The position numbers and the translations under genes are program-made. Source: Chitinophaga barathri (GTDB lineage: Bacteria > Bacteroidota > Bacteroidia > Chitinophagales > Chitinophagaceae). From it: 64,000 nucleotides of DNA. Positions 42,420 to 53,151 of the stretch are shown here, piece by piece (the stretch's first letter is position 1; every line of letters starts with the position of its first letter). The notes below the pieces were generated by a model. It was not told where the DNA came from. It was given only the letters and a program-made list of their open reading frames with translations, and did not search any database. Where the stretch lies: the NCBI RefSeq assembly GCF_003807585.1, contig NZ_RMBX01000001.1:682001-746000 (forward strand). Direction: 5' to 3'.

Positions 42420-44309
42420 TCAGCGTTGAATCATTTTAATATCCACATGGCCCGCATATTGCCGCCAGATGATCACAGACAGGATGATAACGGCACCCAT
42501 CACGATCCCCATCACGTACCAGCGGAGGATACCGCTTTGCGTGGCGGACATCATGCGATGGAACCGTTGTGTGATCATCGCCAGCCCTGTATACAGTTTG
42601 TCCACAATATCTTTCCTGTTGATCTTCGCAAGTTGTACAAAAGGCCGCACGAACAATACATTATACGCATCGTCAAAACCCCATCCGTTTTTCAGGACCT
42701 CCTTCAGCCCCGCCGGGAAAGGCGCGGCCAGCAGCCGCCAGGCCAGCCAGATGGCAAAGGCGCACAAGGCCACGGTGAGCCCCTGCATGCCCCATTCCAG
42801 CGCCACGCTCCCATGATCTGTGACCACGGCGGGCAATACCGGCGATAAAAAATCGCTGAGCAGGGTAAGATGCCCCAGCGTATGCGGCAGCTCCACAAAG
42901 CCCGCCAACGTGGACAATACAGCGAGTATATACAACGGCACCATCATCACCGGCCCGGGAGGGTGATGTACATACGTTTTTTCATGCCCGAAGAAGACCA
43001 GGAACACCATCCGCGCCGTATACGCCGCGGTGATAAAAGCCCCGAGAATAGCAGCCAGTGAATAAAATGCGCTGCCTCCCACGGCCGCGCCGGCCAGCCA
43101 CACGATCTGGTCCTTACTGTAAAAACCAGACGTCACAAATGGCAGTGCCGCCAGCGAAGCGGAGCCCACCAGGAATATGATGAACACGCCCGGCAACGAT
43201 TTTCGCAGGCCGCCCATCTTAAACATATCCTGCTCATGATGTAGCGCCACGATCACAGCCCCCGCGCCGAGGAATAACAATGCTTTGAAAAAGGCATGGG
43301 TGATAAAATGGAAGATCGCCGCGCTCCAGGCTCCCACGCCCAGTGCGAGGAACATATAACCGATCTGGCTGATAGTGGAGTATGCCAGCACTCTTTTGAT
43401 ATCCGTTTGTACAAATGCGCTGCAGCCCGCCAGCAATAAGGTAATGGCGCCGATAATGGCTACCGCCGCCTGCGCGGAAGGAGAAATTATAAACAGCACA
43501 TTGGTGCGCGCGATCAGGTAGACGCCCGCCGTCACCATCGTGGCGGCATGAATGAGCGCGCTCACCGGTGTAGGGCCGGCCATAGCGTCAGGAAGCCAGG
43601 TCTGCAGGGGCAGCTGGGCGCTTTTGCCTACCGCTCCGCCTAATAACAGGAAAGCGATCAGCACCACGGTGGGATCGCCAACGGACCATAATTCCTGCGC
43701 CCTTGCAAGAATGGTACTCAGTTGCAGGCTGCCGGTATGCTGTACCAGCAGGAACAATGCAATGGCCATGGCGGTATCCCCCACGCGGGTAACGATAAAA
43801 GCTTTCCGCGCCGCGGCGCCATTGGCGGGGTCTTTGTACCAGAACCCGATCAGCAGGTAACTGCAAAGACCCACCCCTTCCCAGCCGAAATACAACAACA
43901 GGAGATTATCGCCGAGCACCAGCAACAGCATGGCGCCCACAAAGAGGTTCATACAGGCAAAGAACCGGGCGAAGTCCGGATCGTCCGTCATATAACCGGT
44001 GGAGTATACATGGATGAGAAACCCGACAAATGTAATGACAAAAGTAAACGCGAGCGAAAGCGCATCCAGCCGCAGGTCCATGCCGATACGGAATGTGCCG
44101 ATGCTTACCCAGTCCCAGAGATGCTGCGTATACCCGGTGCTTCCCTCCTGCATAAATTGCAGGCCGGCGATGATGGTCACCAGTGCGGCCAGCCCCACGC
44201 TGCCGCAGCCGATGAGGGCCACGCCCCTCTTGCTGATCCGCCGCGAGGTAAGGACCAGGAGCAGTGCGCCCAGGAAGGGCAAAGCCGGTATCAGGTAAAT
44301 CCACTGCAT
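42420..44309 (-). CDS. nuoL: NADH:quinone oxidoreductase subunit L
   Basis: 629 aa, the largest antiporter-like subunit, with about 16 helices and the C-terminal lateral helix that ties the pumping subunits together. Blocks: YFGWEGVGLCSYLLIGFWY, KSAQLPLQTWLPDAMAGPTP, DIKRVLAYSTISQIGYMFLA and FFKALLFLGAGAVI. The length is the family norm. Confidence 0.97.
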   Translation of the reverse strand: MQWIYLIPALPFLGALLLVLTSRRISKRGVALIGCGSVGLAALVTIIAGLQFMQEGSTGYTQHLWDWVSIGTFRIGMDLRLDALSLAFTFVITFVGFLIHVYSTGYMTDDPDFARFFACMNLFVGAMLLLVLGDNLLLLYFGWEGVGLCSYLLIGFWYKDPANGAAARKAFIVTRVGDTAMAIALFLLVQHTGSLQLSTILARAQELWSVGDPTVVLIAFLLLGGAVGKSAQLPLQTWLPDAMAGPTPVSALIHAATMVTAGVYLIARTNVLFIISPSAQAAVAIIGAITLLLAGCSAFVQTDIKRVLAYSTISQIGYMFLALGVGAWSAAIFHFITHAFFKALLFLGAGAVIVALHHEQDMFKMGGLRKSLPGVFIIFLVGSASLAALPFVTSGFYSKDQIVWLAGAAVGGSAFYSLAAILGAFITAAYTARMVFLVFFGHEKTYVHHPPGPVMMVPLYILAVLSTLAGFVELPHTLGHLTLLSDFLSPVLPAVVTDHGSVALEWGMQGLTVALCAFAIWLAWRLLAAPFPAGLKEVLKNGWGFDDAYNVLFVRPFVQLAKINRKDIVDKLYTGLAMITQRFHRMMSATQSGILRWYVMGIVMGAVIILSVIIWRQYAGHVDIKMIQR

Positions 44310-44327
44310 AGCTGAATGATTTTAATT

Positions 44328-44630
44328 TTATCCTCTCATTTTACTGGCTTCATCGCTGTCCAGCGTTTTGAGCTGGTGATAGATCTGCAAAATGAGCGCA
44401 AGCCCTACAGACACTTCAGCCGCCGCCATGGCCAGGATGAACATAAACATCACCTGTCCCTCCGGCTGTCCCCAGCGGGCGGCCGCTACGATAAAAGCAA
44501 GGCCCGCCGCGTTCAGCATGATCTCCACGCTCACCAGCATAAAAATGATGTTCCGCCTGATCAGCATACTGATCAGGCCCAGCGTGAATAAAATGCCGGC
44601 CAGCACCAGGCCTTCCATGGTTGTATTCAT
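44328..44630 (-). CDS. nuoK: NADH:quinone oxidoreductase subunit K
   Basis: 100 aa, three membrane helices, ND4L-type. The conserved acidic residue in helix 2 ([13 protein letters not shown]) that is needed for proton transfer is present. The start overlaps the nuoJ stop by 4 nt. Confidence 0.96.
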   Translation of the reverse strand: MNTTMEGLVLAGILFTLGLISMLIRRNIIFMLVSVEIMLNAAGLAFIVAAARWGQPEGQVMFMFILAMAAAEVSVGLALILQIYHQLKTLDSDEASKMRG

Positions 44631-45157
44631 ACGTCAGATGTTCTTTCAAGAAATCGGTGTACTATTTTTTTCTTCTGCCTGCCCAGGTGATAGGCCCCTA
44701 CAATCCCGGCCATCAGCAACATGCCCGCAAGCTCCACCGCCAGGATGTAAGGACCGAATAAGCTCATGCCTACCGCTTTCGGGTCCACCGTTATTACATC
44801 CCCGGCCGTGCCGGCGGGTTGCAGGATGAGGTATACCAGTTCCGCGAGTAAAACAAGACAAAGGATGGAAGGGCCGATCCAGATGCGGGGCGTGAGCCAT
44901 CTGGCCTCGTCCCCGGCCGTCTGCGGCCCCAGGTTCAACATCATTACAAAAAATATGATCAGCACCATGATGGCGCCCGCATATACGATCACTTCCAGGG
45001 CGGCCATAAACGGCGCGCCATACAGGTAAAAGATCACGGCGATGCTCAGCAGCGAAACAATAAAATACAGCAGCGCATGCATGATGTTGAATCGGGTGAT
45101 CACCATCAGCGTGGATAAAATGGCTACCGCCCCGGCTATATAAAATGCAGGTCCCAT
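44627..45157 (-). CDS. nuoJ: NADH:quinone oxidoreductase subunit J
   Basis: 176 aa, ND6-type membrane subunit with five helices. The conserved third helix [21 protein letters not shown] has the pi-bulge region typical of NuoJ. It overlaps nuoK by 4 nt and follows nuoI after 12 nt. Confidence 0.95.
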   Translation of the reverse strand: MGPAFYIAGAVAILSTLMVITRFNIMHALLYFIVSLLSIAVIFYLYGAPFMAALEVIVYAGAIMVLIIFFVMMLNLGPQTAGDEARWLTPRIWIGPSILCLVLLAELVYLILQPAGTAGDVITVDPKAVGMSLFGPYILAVELAGMLLMAGIVGAYHLGRQKKKIVHRFLERTSDV

Positions 45158-45169
45158 GTGGTGAATGTT

Positions 45170-45685
45170 TTAAGGTAACAGGCTTTTTACGTCCACCGGC
45201 GGCTCTTCTTTGGCGGCATCGCCTTTGTCTTTGCCTCCGATCGCCATACCGGCCACGCGGTAATAATTGTACCCGGGATATTTCCCCTGGCTGTTGATGA
45301 GCAGGTCTTCCTTTTCATACACCAGGTTCTGCCGGTCGTACTCCGCTATTTCAAAATCAGGCAGCAGCTGGATGGCGTAGGTAGGACAAGCTTCTTCGCA
45401 GAACCCGCAGAAGATGCAGCGGGAAAAGTTGATACGGAAAAAGCTGGGATACCGCCGCCCGTCGGGAGCTTCCGTAGCCTGCAGGCTGATGCAGTCCACC
45501 GGGCAGGCCGCCGCGCAGAGATAACAGCCCACGCAACGCTCCCCGCCGTCGGGGTCACGGGTGAGGGCAATGCGGCCGCGCCAGCGTGCGGGCAGCGGGG
45601 CTTTTTCTTCCGGGTACTGGTAGGTTTCCCGCTTGTGGAACATATGCAGGAACACGAGCCACATACTTCTGAGTAAACTGAACAT
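45170..45685 (-). CDS. nuoI: NADH:quinone oxidoreductase subunit I
   Basis: 171 aa, carries the two [4Fe-4S] clusters N6a and N6b. Both ferredoxin motifs are complete: [15 protein letters not shown] and [15 protein letters not shown]. The segment KYPGYNYY at the C-terminal end is typical. 5 nt after nuoH. Confidence 0.97.
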   Translation of the reverse strand: MFSLLRSMWLVFLHMFHKRETYQYPEEKAPLPARWRGRIALTRDPDGGERCVGCYLCAAACPVDCISLQATEAPDGRRYPSFFRINFSRCIFCGFCEEACPTYAIQLLPDFEIAEYDRQNLVYEKEDLLINSQGKYPGYNYYRVAGMAIGGKDKGDAAKEEPPVDVKSLLP

Positions 45686-45690
45686 AAGCG

Positions 45691-46653
45691 TTATTTCAAA
45701 TTGTCAGTCAGGATTAATTTCACCGCCGCTGTTACCAAAAGATTCAGCAAAGAGAGCGGGAACAATACTTTCCAGCCATATTCCATCAGCTGGTCATACC
45801 GTGGCCGGGGCATGGAAGCCCGCAGCAGGATGAACAGCGATATAAAAACAAATGTTTTGATCACAAACCAGATCACTCCCGGCAGGAAAGCAGGCCCCAG
45901 CCAGCCGCCGAAGTACAGCGTCACGATCATGGACGATACCAGCGTTACGCCCAGGTATTCGCCGATAAAAAACATACCGAACTTCATCCCGGAATATTCC
46001 GCGTGAAAACCCGCTACCAGTTCACTTTCCGCTTCAGGGATATCGAACGGCAGCCTGTGCGTTTCCGCAACACCCGCAATGAGAAAGATGACAAAACCGA
46101 GGAACTGCGGAATGATATACCACATTCCCCGCTGTGCTTCCACGATCTCACGCAGGTTAAACGAGCCGCTCAGTAGCACCACGCCCATCAATGCAAGCCC
46201 CATAAACACCTCGTAGCTGATCATCTGCGAAGCGCCGCGCATGGCGCCCAGCAGCGCGTATTTGTTGTTGGACGCCCATCCTCCCAGTACAATGCTGTAT
46301 ACACCGAGAGAAGACATGGCCAGGAAAAACAACAACCCAATGTTCCAATCCGCCACCAGTATATTCGGCCCGAAAGGGATCACAGCAAAACTCATGAGCA
46401 CGGAAGCCACTACCACCGCGGGTGCAAATACAAACACGACCTTATCGGAGAAAGGTGGTATCCAGTCTTCTTTAAAAAAGAGCTTGATCGTATCCGCCAG
46501 CACGATAAACAAACCCAGCGGCCCTGCGCGGTTCGGGCCGTAACGGTCCTGCCAGAGCGCCAGCATCCGGCGTTCCAGCCATATAAGGCCAGCCGCCGTG
46601 TTTAGCAGTACAAAGAGTACACCGCCTATCACCCACCAGAAATGTGCTTCCAT
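45691..46653 (-). CDS. nuoH: NADH:quinone oxidoreductase subunit H
   Basis: 320 aa, ND1-type membrane subunit forming the quinone chamber with NuoB and NuoD. Blocks: [62 protein letters not shown] spacer of 110 nt separates it from nuoG, the longest gap inside the E-N part of the operon. Confidence 0.96.
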   Translation of the reverse strand: MEAHFWWVIGGVLFVLLNTAAGLIWLERRMLALWQDRYGPNRAGPLGLFIVLADTIKLFFKEDWIPPFSDKVVFVFAPAVVVASVLMSFAVIPFGPNILVADWNIGLLFFLAMSSLGVYSIVLGGWASNNKYALLGAMRGASQMISYEVFMGLALMGVVLLSGSFNLREIVEAQRGMWYIIPQFLGFVIFLIAGVAETHRLPFDIPEAESELVAGFHAEYSGMKFGMFFIGEYLGVTLVSSMIVTLYFGGWLGPAFLPGVIWFVIKTFVFISLFILLRASMPRPRYDQLMEYGWKVLFPLSLLNLLVTAAVKLILTDNLK

Positions 46654-46763
46654 AATCAGTATATTTAATGCTGCCGGGCAGCAATACCGTAATCTGTTAT
46701 TTCTCCGCTTCCTGATCCACCCGCTTGTTCAGCTTTTTCCGCATCGTTTGTTTATACCTTGTT

Positions 46764-49487
46764 TTACCGCGCTATATGCAATGACTCGCTTCCGCACAGC
46801 CTGATACATTGCGGCAGGTCTATGATCTTCGATTTTGGCAGCCCCGCATTGAGCGCGGCAATGCCCCTCGGCAGCCAGTGATTGGGCACGGCCACCATCT
46901 GGTAAGTATGATGGTCCACGTCAAAGCTCACCCAGATGCCGGGCGAAACGCCCCATTGGTGCATATCTTCAGGGTTCATATACATACAGAAAAAGTCCTG
47001 CGAGCTTTGCGCGATACCTTTTGTATACATGCTCAGCTCTTCGGAGCCAAATATGTTGTACATCGGCATCACCTGCACATGCCCGGGTATGGGCACGAAA
47101 TGATCCGGCGCTTCCCTGAAGTAATGCGGTTTGCCGTTCACATGTGGTTCCAGCAGGCGCAGGCCGGGATCTCCGCCATGCAGGTGGCCGCCTATTTCCG
47201 TCTGGTATTTGTTCACAGACTGTACCGAGTTCCAGCCCGGGGACCAGAAGTATGGAATAAGCGGCGCGGGCGGCTCCCCACGATACCCTTCCATGGTAAA
47301 GGATAAGGGTGTATCAATATCGTCCGAGGGTTTGGGCTCGCTTACGTTCTCTTTTGCCAGGTTCGCCGTGCGACCGCTGTAACGGTGCGATTCGCGGGGT
47401 ATCTTCTGCCCGTTGATCCTGAAGTCCGCATGCGGCGCTATCTGCTGCACCTTCTCCAGGAACGGCACCGCCACGCACATGGCCCAGATGATATCGTCGA
47501 GGTTTTGCAGTCCGTTGAGCCTGGGTATAATCGCCTTGTCCGCAATCTGGAGGAACCAGCGCCAGCTCTCCTGTACGGAACCTTTTGGCACGAACACCTG
47601 GAAGAAACGCTGTGCGCGGCCTTCGTTGTTCACCAGCGTGCCGTCCGCTTCCGCGAATGTGCCCGCGGGTAGTATCACCGTGGCTTTTTCAGCCGTCTGG
47701 TTGTAGAGATGATCTACCAGGATCACTTCTTTCGCGTGTTTGAACATTTCGTCTATCACATGTTCATCCGCGCGGCGGTAAAGATCGTTTTCGAGGATGA
47801 TAATGGTATCTGCCTCTCCCTGTTTTACTACGTCTATCGCGGAGTCCAGCCGGTGGCCGCCGAGTATTTCAAGCCCGAGGCTGTTGCACTCCGGCAGCGT
47901 GAGGCTCAGCATCGGCGTGCGGCCCTGCTGCTGCAAAGCCCAGCTGATGTTCGCCGCGGCTTTCATGAAATGGTCGCAGCCCGAACCATAACCGGCGATG
48001 ATGAGCGAGCTTTTAGCAGCCATCAATGCATCTGCCATCCTGGTCACCAGCTCTTTTTCGTCTTCATGCAGATCGCTTACCGGCGTGATGTCCGCACCAA
48101 GTTTAGCCGCCAATGCAAACGCGATACGGGCGAGGTTGTCCGGTGCGCCGCGGTGTATGGCGGTAGCCAGCTCGTCCAGCTTGGTGGGGAATGTATTCAG
48201 GATAAACAGCGGACCTTTTTTGTCCTGTATGGCTTCGCGCATGGGCGCGTCCTGCCAGGGGGCCAGGTGCAGCTGCTGTTCGGTATCATGTATAGGCTGC
48301 TGCCGCGCAGCCTGTCGCACGGCAAGCGCCATCAGGGGGGCAGTATTGGTAATGTCCTCCCCGAGGATGAGCACCGCGTCCGCCTGTTCCATTTCATGCA
48401 GGGACGGCGTACGGACGGGCCCTTCCTTTAATATCTTCAGCGCAAGGCCGGTATGATCATGATCCGAATCGGACATGCCGAGATAAAAATTATCCGTGCC
48501 TACGAGTTGTTTCAATGCAAAATTACTTTCCAGGCTAGCGCGCGGAGAACCGATGCCGATCACTTTTCCTTTTTTGATCTTTTCCGCCACTACTTCTATG
48601 ATATGTTCTTTGTTCACCGTTCCATTGGAATGCGGGCGGATGGCGGGCTCGTAAATGCGTTGCTGGCTGTTCACAAATTCATAGCCATAACGCCCCCTGT
48701 CACAGAGGAAATAACCGTTCACTTCGCCGTTATAACGGTTCGCGATCTGTCTTAACGTGCCATAACGTTCCCCGGCGCTGACGTTACAGCCGAGCGAGCA
48801 GCCCTGGCATATGGATGGAGCATAAGTCAGGTCCCATTTGCGGGTGTAATGTGATTGTAAGGTCTTGTCGGTAAATACCCCGGTGGGGCATACTTCAGCG
48901 AGATTGCCGCTGAATTCGCTTTCCAGCTTGCCGTCGCCGCAGCGACCGAAATATACATGATTGTGCGCCGCGAATACATCCAGGTCTTTGCCGCCCGCGT
49001 AGTCCTTGTAGTAACGGACGCAGCGGTAACATTGTATGCAGCGGTTCATTTCATGGTTCAGGAAGGGGCCAAGGTCCTGGTTATTGTAGGTACGTTTTGT
49101 AAAACGGTAGTCGCGGTAGTTGTGGCCGGCCATCACGGTCATATCCTGTAAATGACACGAGCCTCCTTCGTCGCACACCGCACAGTCGTGCGGATGGTTG
49201 GTCATCAGCCAGCCTATCACCTGCTCCCTGAAACCCTTGGCATCAGAGTCTTCCAGCGAAATGCGGACGTTCTCGCGCACAGGCTCCATACAGCCCATCA
49301 CCAGCCTGCCTTTTGTATCGTCTTCGTCTTTATAGAGTTTGATGGCGCATTGCCTGCACGCGCCCACGGAGCCGAGGGCCGGGTGCCAGCAGAAATAAGG
49401 GAGGTTCAGGCCCAGCTGAAGGCAGGCTTCCAGCAGGTTTTTGCCTTCCTTTATTTCATATTTTTTATTATCGATGTAGATGTTCAT
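46764..49487 (-). CDS. nuoG: NADH:quinone oxidoreductase subunit G (molybdopterin-oxidoreductase-like)
   Basis: 907 aa, iron-sulfur protein passing electrons along the hydrophilic arm. N-terminal [2Fe-2S] domain (CWHPALGSVGACRQC), the His-containing cluster motif HDCAVCDEGGSC, CIQCYRCVRY, and the extra N7 motif: CQGCSLGC followed 27 residues later by C (CDRGRYG), exactly CxxCxxxCx27C, present in some bacteria such as E. coli. The rest is a degenerate molybdopterin-oxidoreductase domain without a catalytic site. Start overlaps the nuoF stop by 20 nt. Confidence 0.95.
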   Translation of the reverse strand: MNIYIDNKKYEIKEGKNLLEACLQLGLNLPYFCWHPALGSVGACRQCAIKLYKDEDDTKGRLVMGCMEPVRENVRISLEDSDAKGFREQVIGWLMTNHPHDCAVCDEGGSCHLQDMTVMAGHNYRDYRFTKRTYNNQDLGPFLNHEMNRCIQCYRCVRYYKDYAGGKDLDVFAAHNHVYFGRCGDGKLESEFSGNLAEVCPTGVFTDKTLQSHYTRKWDLTYAPSICQGCSLGCNVSAGERYGTLRQIANRYNGEVNGYFLCDRGRYGYEFVNSQQRIYEPAIRPHSNGTVNKEHIIEVVAEKIKKGKVIGIGSPRASLESNFALKQLVGTDNFYLGMSDSDHDHTGLALKILKEGPVRTPSLHEMEQADAVLILGEDITNTAPLMALAVRQAARQQPIHDTEQQLHLAPWQDAPMREAIQDKKGPLFILNTFPTKLDELATAIHRGAPDNLARIAFALAAKLGADITPVSDLHEDEKELVTRMADALMAAKSSLIIAGYGSGCDHFMKAAANISWALQQQGRTPMLSLTLPECNSLGLEILGGHRLDSAIDVVKQGEADTIIILENDLYRRADEHVIDEMFKHAKEVILVDHLYNQTAEKATVILPAGTFAEADGTLVNNEGRAQRFFQVFVPKGSVQESWRWFLQIADKAIIPRLNGLQNLDDIIWAMCVAVPFLEKVQQIAPHADFRINGQKIPRESHRYSGRTANLAKENVSEPKPSDDIDTPLSFTMEGYRGEPPAPLIPYFWSPGWNSVQSVNKYQTEIGGHLHGGDPGLRLLEPHVNGKPHYFREAPDHFVPIPGHVQVMPMYNIFGSEELSMYTKGIAQSSQDFFCMYMNPEDMHQWGVSPGIWVSFDVDHHTYQMVAVPNHWLPRGIAALNAGLPKSKIIDLPQCIRLCGSESLHIAR

Positions 49488-50778
49488 GGCCTGTGGAATG
49501 AAGGTGATGGTGATGATGGTTGTAAGGACAGCCTTCTTCTTTTATGTGTCTTTCGAAATCTTCCCTGAAGTATTTGAGCGCGCTTTGCAATGGTTCCATA
49601 GCGCCGGGCGCCAGTGCGCAGAAAGTATTGCCGGGGCCCAGCAACCGCGTTTGCGATTCCAGCAGCTCCAGGTCTTCCATCCGGCCGCGGCCCTGTTCTA
49701 TAGCCCAAAGCAGCTTCTCCGTCCATGGCAGCCCTTCGCGGCAGGGTGTGCAAAATCCGCAGCTCTCCTGTGCAAAGAAATGTTCGAGATTATGCACGAA
49801 ACCAACGGGGCAGGTCTGGTCGTCCAGCACGATCATGGTACCGGTGCCCAGGCGGCTGCCTGCCGCTGCTACACCGGCAAAGTCCAGTTGTATGTCCATG
49901 TGTTCTTCCACCAGGAAGTCCGTGGATGCACCGCCCGGCAATACGCCCCGGAAGCGGTATCCGTCCTGCATACCGCCCGCATGTTCTTCTATCAGCTCGC
50001 GCAAAGTGATGCCCATGGGCAGTTCCCAGGCGCCGGGATTTTTCACATGGCCGCTTACGCCGTATATTTTGGTGCCACCGTCCGCGGTCAGGCTGAGTTT
50101 TTGAAACCAGTCAGCGCCTTTGTTCACGATATGCGGGATGTAACAAAGCGTCTCCACATTGTTCACGATGGTAGGTTTGCCAAACAGCCCGCTTACCTGC
50201 GGGAAGGGCGGTTTGGAGCGTGGTGTGGCGCGTTTGCCTTCCAGTGAATTCAGCAACGCCGTTTCTTCCCCGCACATATACCTGCCCACGCCGGTATGCA
50301 GGTGCATTTCCAGGGAATATCCGGTGCCGAGGATGTTTTTACCGAGGTATCCCGCGTCATAGGCTTCCTGTATGGCTTTGCGGATTTCTTCCGCCGCCAC
50401 CTTGTATGCCCATCGCATAAACACGAACGATTCGGTGGCCTGTATGGCGTATGCGGCCACGATCATGCCTTCTATCAACTGGTGCGGATTGCCTTCCAGC
50501 AGCCAGCGATCCTTGAAGGTGCCAGGCTCCATTTCATCAGCATTGCAGATGAGGTATTTCGGGCCTTGTACATTCATGGGCACAAAACTCCATTTCATGC
50601 CGGTGCTGAAACCCGCGCCGCCCCTACCCTTCATATTCGAATCTTTCACCAGCGCGGTCACCTCCTGCGGCTGCATATGCCTGATGGCTTTGCGCGCCGC
50701 CTGGTAGCCGCCTACGGCTTCGTACTGGCGGAGGCCCAGCGGGGGGAAAGTGATATGTTGTGTGAGCGGGCGTTCCAT
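49468..50778 (-). CDS. nuoF: NADH:quinone oxidoreductase subunit F
   Basis: 436 aa, NADH- and FMN-binding subunit with the N3 [4Fe-4S] cluster. FMN/NADH motif GRGGAGFSTGMKW and cluster motif ESCGFCTPCREG are complete. Unusual: a histidine-rich C-terminal tail, nine His in the last 17 residues, including HHHHH. Part of this tail is coded in the 20-nt overlap with nuoG. The tail is not part of the conserved fold; it may bind metal or be a by-product of the overlap. Confidence 0.97.
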   Translation of the reverse strand: MERPLTQHITFPPLGLRQYEAVGGYQAARKAIRHMQPQEVTALVKDSNMKGRGGAGFSTGMKWSFVPMNVQGPKYLICNADEMEPGTFKDRWLLEGNPHQLIEGMIVAAYAIQATESFVFMRWAYKVAAEEIRKAIQEAYDAGYLGKNILGTGYSLEMHLHTGVGRYMCGEETALLNSLEGKRATPRSKPPFPQVSGLFGKPTIVNNVETLCYIPHIVNKGADWFQKLSLTADGGTKIYGVSGHVKNPGAWELPMGITLRELIEEHAGGMQDGYRFRGVLPGGASTDFLVEEHMDIQLDFAGVAAAGSRLGTGTMIVLDDQTCPVGFVHNLEHFFAQESCGFCTPCREGLPWTEKLLWAIEQGRGRMEDLELLESQTRLLGPGNTFCALAPGAMEPLQSALKYFREDFERHIKEEGCPYNHHHHHLHSTGHEHLHR

Positions 50779-50780
50779 GG

Positions 50781-51245
50781 TTATGTATATTTTTCAAGAA
50801 TGTTAGCAATCGATTCGGGCCGCAGGTCGCGGTACAGGTCATGGTCCACCATCAGCGCGGGCGCATGATCGCAGGTTCCGAGGCAGGGATTGGGCAAAAG
50901 GGTAAAACGGCCGTCTTCAGTGGTTTGCCCGTACTTTATTCCCAGGATGCTCACCAGCTCTTCATGCAATGCATTAAGTCCCATGACGTAACAACTGATG
51001 CTGTCGCAGAGCAGGATGATATGCCTGCCAACCGGCTGCCGGAAAATGAGATTGTAAAAAGTGGCTACGCTGTCCACTTCAGCGGGACTCATTTCCAGGA
51101 TGTCCGCCACGTCCTGTATACCCTCGTCGGACACCCAGCGGCGGTGTTCCTGCACGATCTTCAGCGCTTCAATACAGGCTGCTTTTTTGACCGGCACCTG
51201 CCGGATCTCGTGTTCGATCTGTTCCTTTTCTACGGTACTGAGCAT
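50781..51245 (-). CDS. nuoE: NADH:quinone oxidoreductase subunit E
   Basis: 154 aa, thioredoxin-like subunit with the N1a [2Fe-2S] cluster. The four cysteines are C80, C85 (CDSISC) and C121, C125 (CLGTC). The start of nuoF is 2 nt downstream. Confidence 0.97.
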   Translation of the reverse strand: MLSTVEKEQIEHEIRQVPVKKAACIEALKIVQEHRRWVSDEGIQDVADILEMSPAEVDSVATFYNLIFRQPVGRHIILLCDSISCYVMGLNALHEELVSILGIKYGQTTEDGRFTLLPNPCLGTCDHAPALMVDHDLYRDLRPESIANILEKYT

Positions 51246-51301
51246 AACGGTTGCTTTTGGTTACCTGTCAAAACGGATGGCAGTATTCCCTGCCGGAATG
51301 A

Positions 51302-53041
51302 TCACCTGTCTATATCGGCCAGCACATAATCCATGGCGCCGAGTATGGAGAGCAGGTCCGCCACTGTGTACCCGCGGCTGATGTACGGTATCATCTGCAT
51401 ATGGGCGAACGATGGCGTGCGCACCCTTACCCGGTAAGGGGATGTATTGCCGTCGCTCGTGAGATAGTAGCTGTTCCAGCCCTTGGTGGCTTCCGTGACG
51501 ATCATCGCTTCGCCGCCGGGGATCACCGGCCCCCAGCTCACGTGCAGGAAGTGATGGATCAGCGTTTCAATGTCTTTCATCGTCATTTCTTTCAGCGGAG
51601 GGGTAGCCAGCGGATGGTCCGATTTGTACGGGCCGGCGGGCATATTGTCCAGGCACTGTTCTATGATGCGGAGGCTCTGCCACATTTCATTGACGCGCAC
51701 CACGGCCCTGTCGTAACAATCGCCGTTCTGCGCAATGGGGATATCAAACTCATAATTTTCATACCCGCTGTAAGGCCGTTTTTTCCGCATATCCCACTCC
51801 ATGCCACAGGCCCGCAGGTTGGGCCCGGTAGCACCCCAGTCTATCGCTTCTTCCTGTGTGAATACGCCGATGCCTACGGTACGTGCTTTGAACAGCGCGT
51901 TGCGCATTACCATCTTGTCGTATTCTTTGAGTTTTTTCGGGAAGTAATTCACGAATTCACGCACCAGTTTATCCCATCCATTGGGCAGGTCCTGGGCCAC
52001 GCCGCCGATGCGGAACCAGTTCGGGTGCATACGCCCGCCGCATACGGCTTCTATGATGTTGAATATCTTTTCACGGTCCGTGAACATGTAGAACACCGGC
52101 GACAGCTGCCCCACGTCCTGCGCAAAAGTACCGTACCATACCAGGTGACTGGCAATGCGGAACAGCTCGCACAACATCACGCGGATCACTTCGGCGCGTT
52201 CCGGGATGCGGATGCCTGCGAGTTTTTCTACTGACAGTAAATATGCAAGATTGTTGTTGACGCCGCCGAGGTAGTCTATGCGGTCTGTGTAGGGGATGTA
52301 GGTGTGCCAGCTTTGCCGTTCGCCCATCTTTTCAGCACCGCGGTGGTGAAATCCGATGTCGGGAACGGCGTCCACAATGTCTTCCCCGTCGAGTTGAAGG
52401 ATGATGCGGAGAACGCCGTGGGTGCCCGGGTGTTGCGGGCCGATATTGAGAAACATGTAATCTGAATCTTCACTGTGCCGTTTGAGCCCCCATTCCTCCG
52501 GGCTGAATTGCAGCGCTTCCTGTTCCCTGTCTTCTTTTGCCGCAAACAGCCGGAAGGGGCCCATCTCCGTAGCACGGGCCGGATGCTCCTTCCGGAGGGG
52601 ATGACCCTCCCAGGTCACAGGCATGAGGATGCGTTTCAGGAGAGGATGACCGTCGAAGCGGATACCGAACATGTCGTACACTTCTCTTTCGTACCAGTTG
52701 GCGGCGGGCCAGATGTGCGTGCAGCTCGGTGTGTTGGGGAATTCTCCGCGAAGGGCTACTTTCAGTCTTACGAATGCATTACGCTCAAATGAAAACAGGT
52801 GGTAAACGAGGGTGAATTCACAGGTGCCGTTGTACTTACTTTTACAGGCACGCTCGTCGATGGCCGTGAGGTCATAGAGCATGCGAAAAGGTTGTTCCGC
52901 ATCACTGCGGAGGTATTCCAGTACGGCAATAATTTTCCCTTGTGGCGTCCAGATAGTGGGCGTCTCATCCCGGGTGAGCTGTTCGTGGAAGATATTCTCA
53001 CCGAACCGGGAGCAGAGGGCAGAAAAGATGCTAGCTGGCAT
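51302..53041 (-). CDS. nuoCD: Fused NADH:quinone oxidoreductase subunits C and D
   Basis: 579 aa. Residues about 1-185 are the 30-kDa NuoC domain ([24 protein letters not shown]); residues about 195-579 are the 49-kDa NuoD domain ([41 protein letters not shown]). NuoD lines the quinone site with NuoB and NuoH. The fusion is known from E. coli and several other lineages. The MBL-fold gene lies 110 nt upstream, between nuoB and this gene. Confidence 0.96.
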   Translation of the reverse strand: MPASIFSALCSRFGENIFHEQLTRDETPTIWTPQGKIIAVLEYLRSDAEQPFRMLYDLTAIDERACKSKYNGTCEFTLVYHLFSFERNAFVRLKVALRGEFPNTPSCTHIWPAANWYEREVYDMFGIRFDGHPLLKRILMPVTWEGHPLRKEHPARATEMGPFRLFAAKEDREQEALQFSPEEWGLKRHSEDSDYMFLNIGPQHPGTHGVLRIILQLDGEDIVDAVPDIGFHHRGAEKMGERQSWHTYIPYTDRIDYLGGVNNNLAYLLSVEKLAGIRIPERAEVIRVMLCELFRIASHLVWYGTFAQDVGQLSPVFYMFTDREKIFNIIEAVCGGRMHPNWFRIGGVAQDLPNGWDKLVREFVNYFPKKLKEYDKMVMRNALFKARTVGIGVFTQEEAIDWGATGPNLRACGMEWDMRKKRPYSGYENYEFDIPIAQNGDCYDRAVVRVNEMWQSLRIIEQCLDNMPAGPYKSDHPLATPPLKEMTMKDIETLIHHFLHVSWGPVIPGGEAMIVTEATKGWNSYYLTSDGNTSPYRVRVRTPSFAHMQMIPYISRGYTVADLLSILGAMDYVLADIDR

Positions 53042-53151
53042 GATTACATTTTTGATTGTATCAATGCGCCATGGTGCTTAGCTTTTCCTAGCTTGTGGGT
53101 CCCTTGCTTTTAATGAGCTGGTATTGTATCAGATTTTGTATCAGTCGTACG

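Noticed and set aside
46697..46744. 15-codon minus-strand ORF between nuoG and nuoH
   Set aside because: Too short and without context beyond the spacer; the 110-nt gap is noted under nuoH instead.
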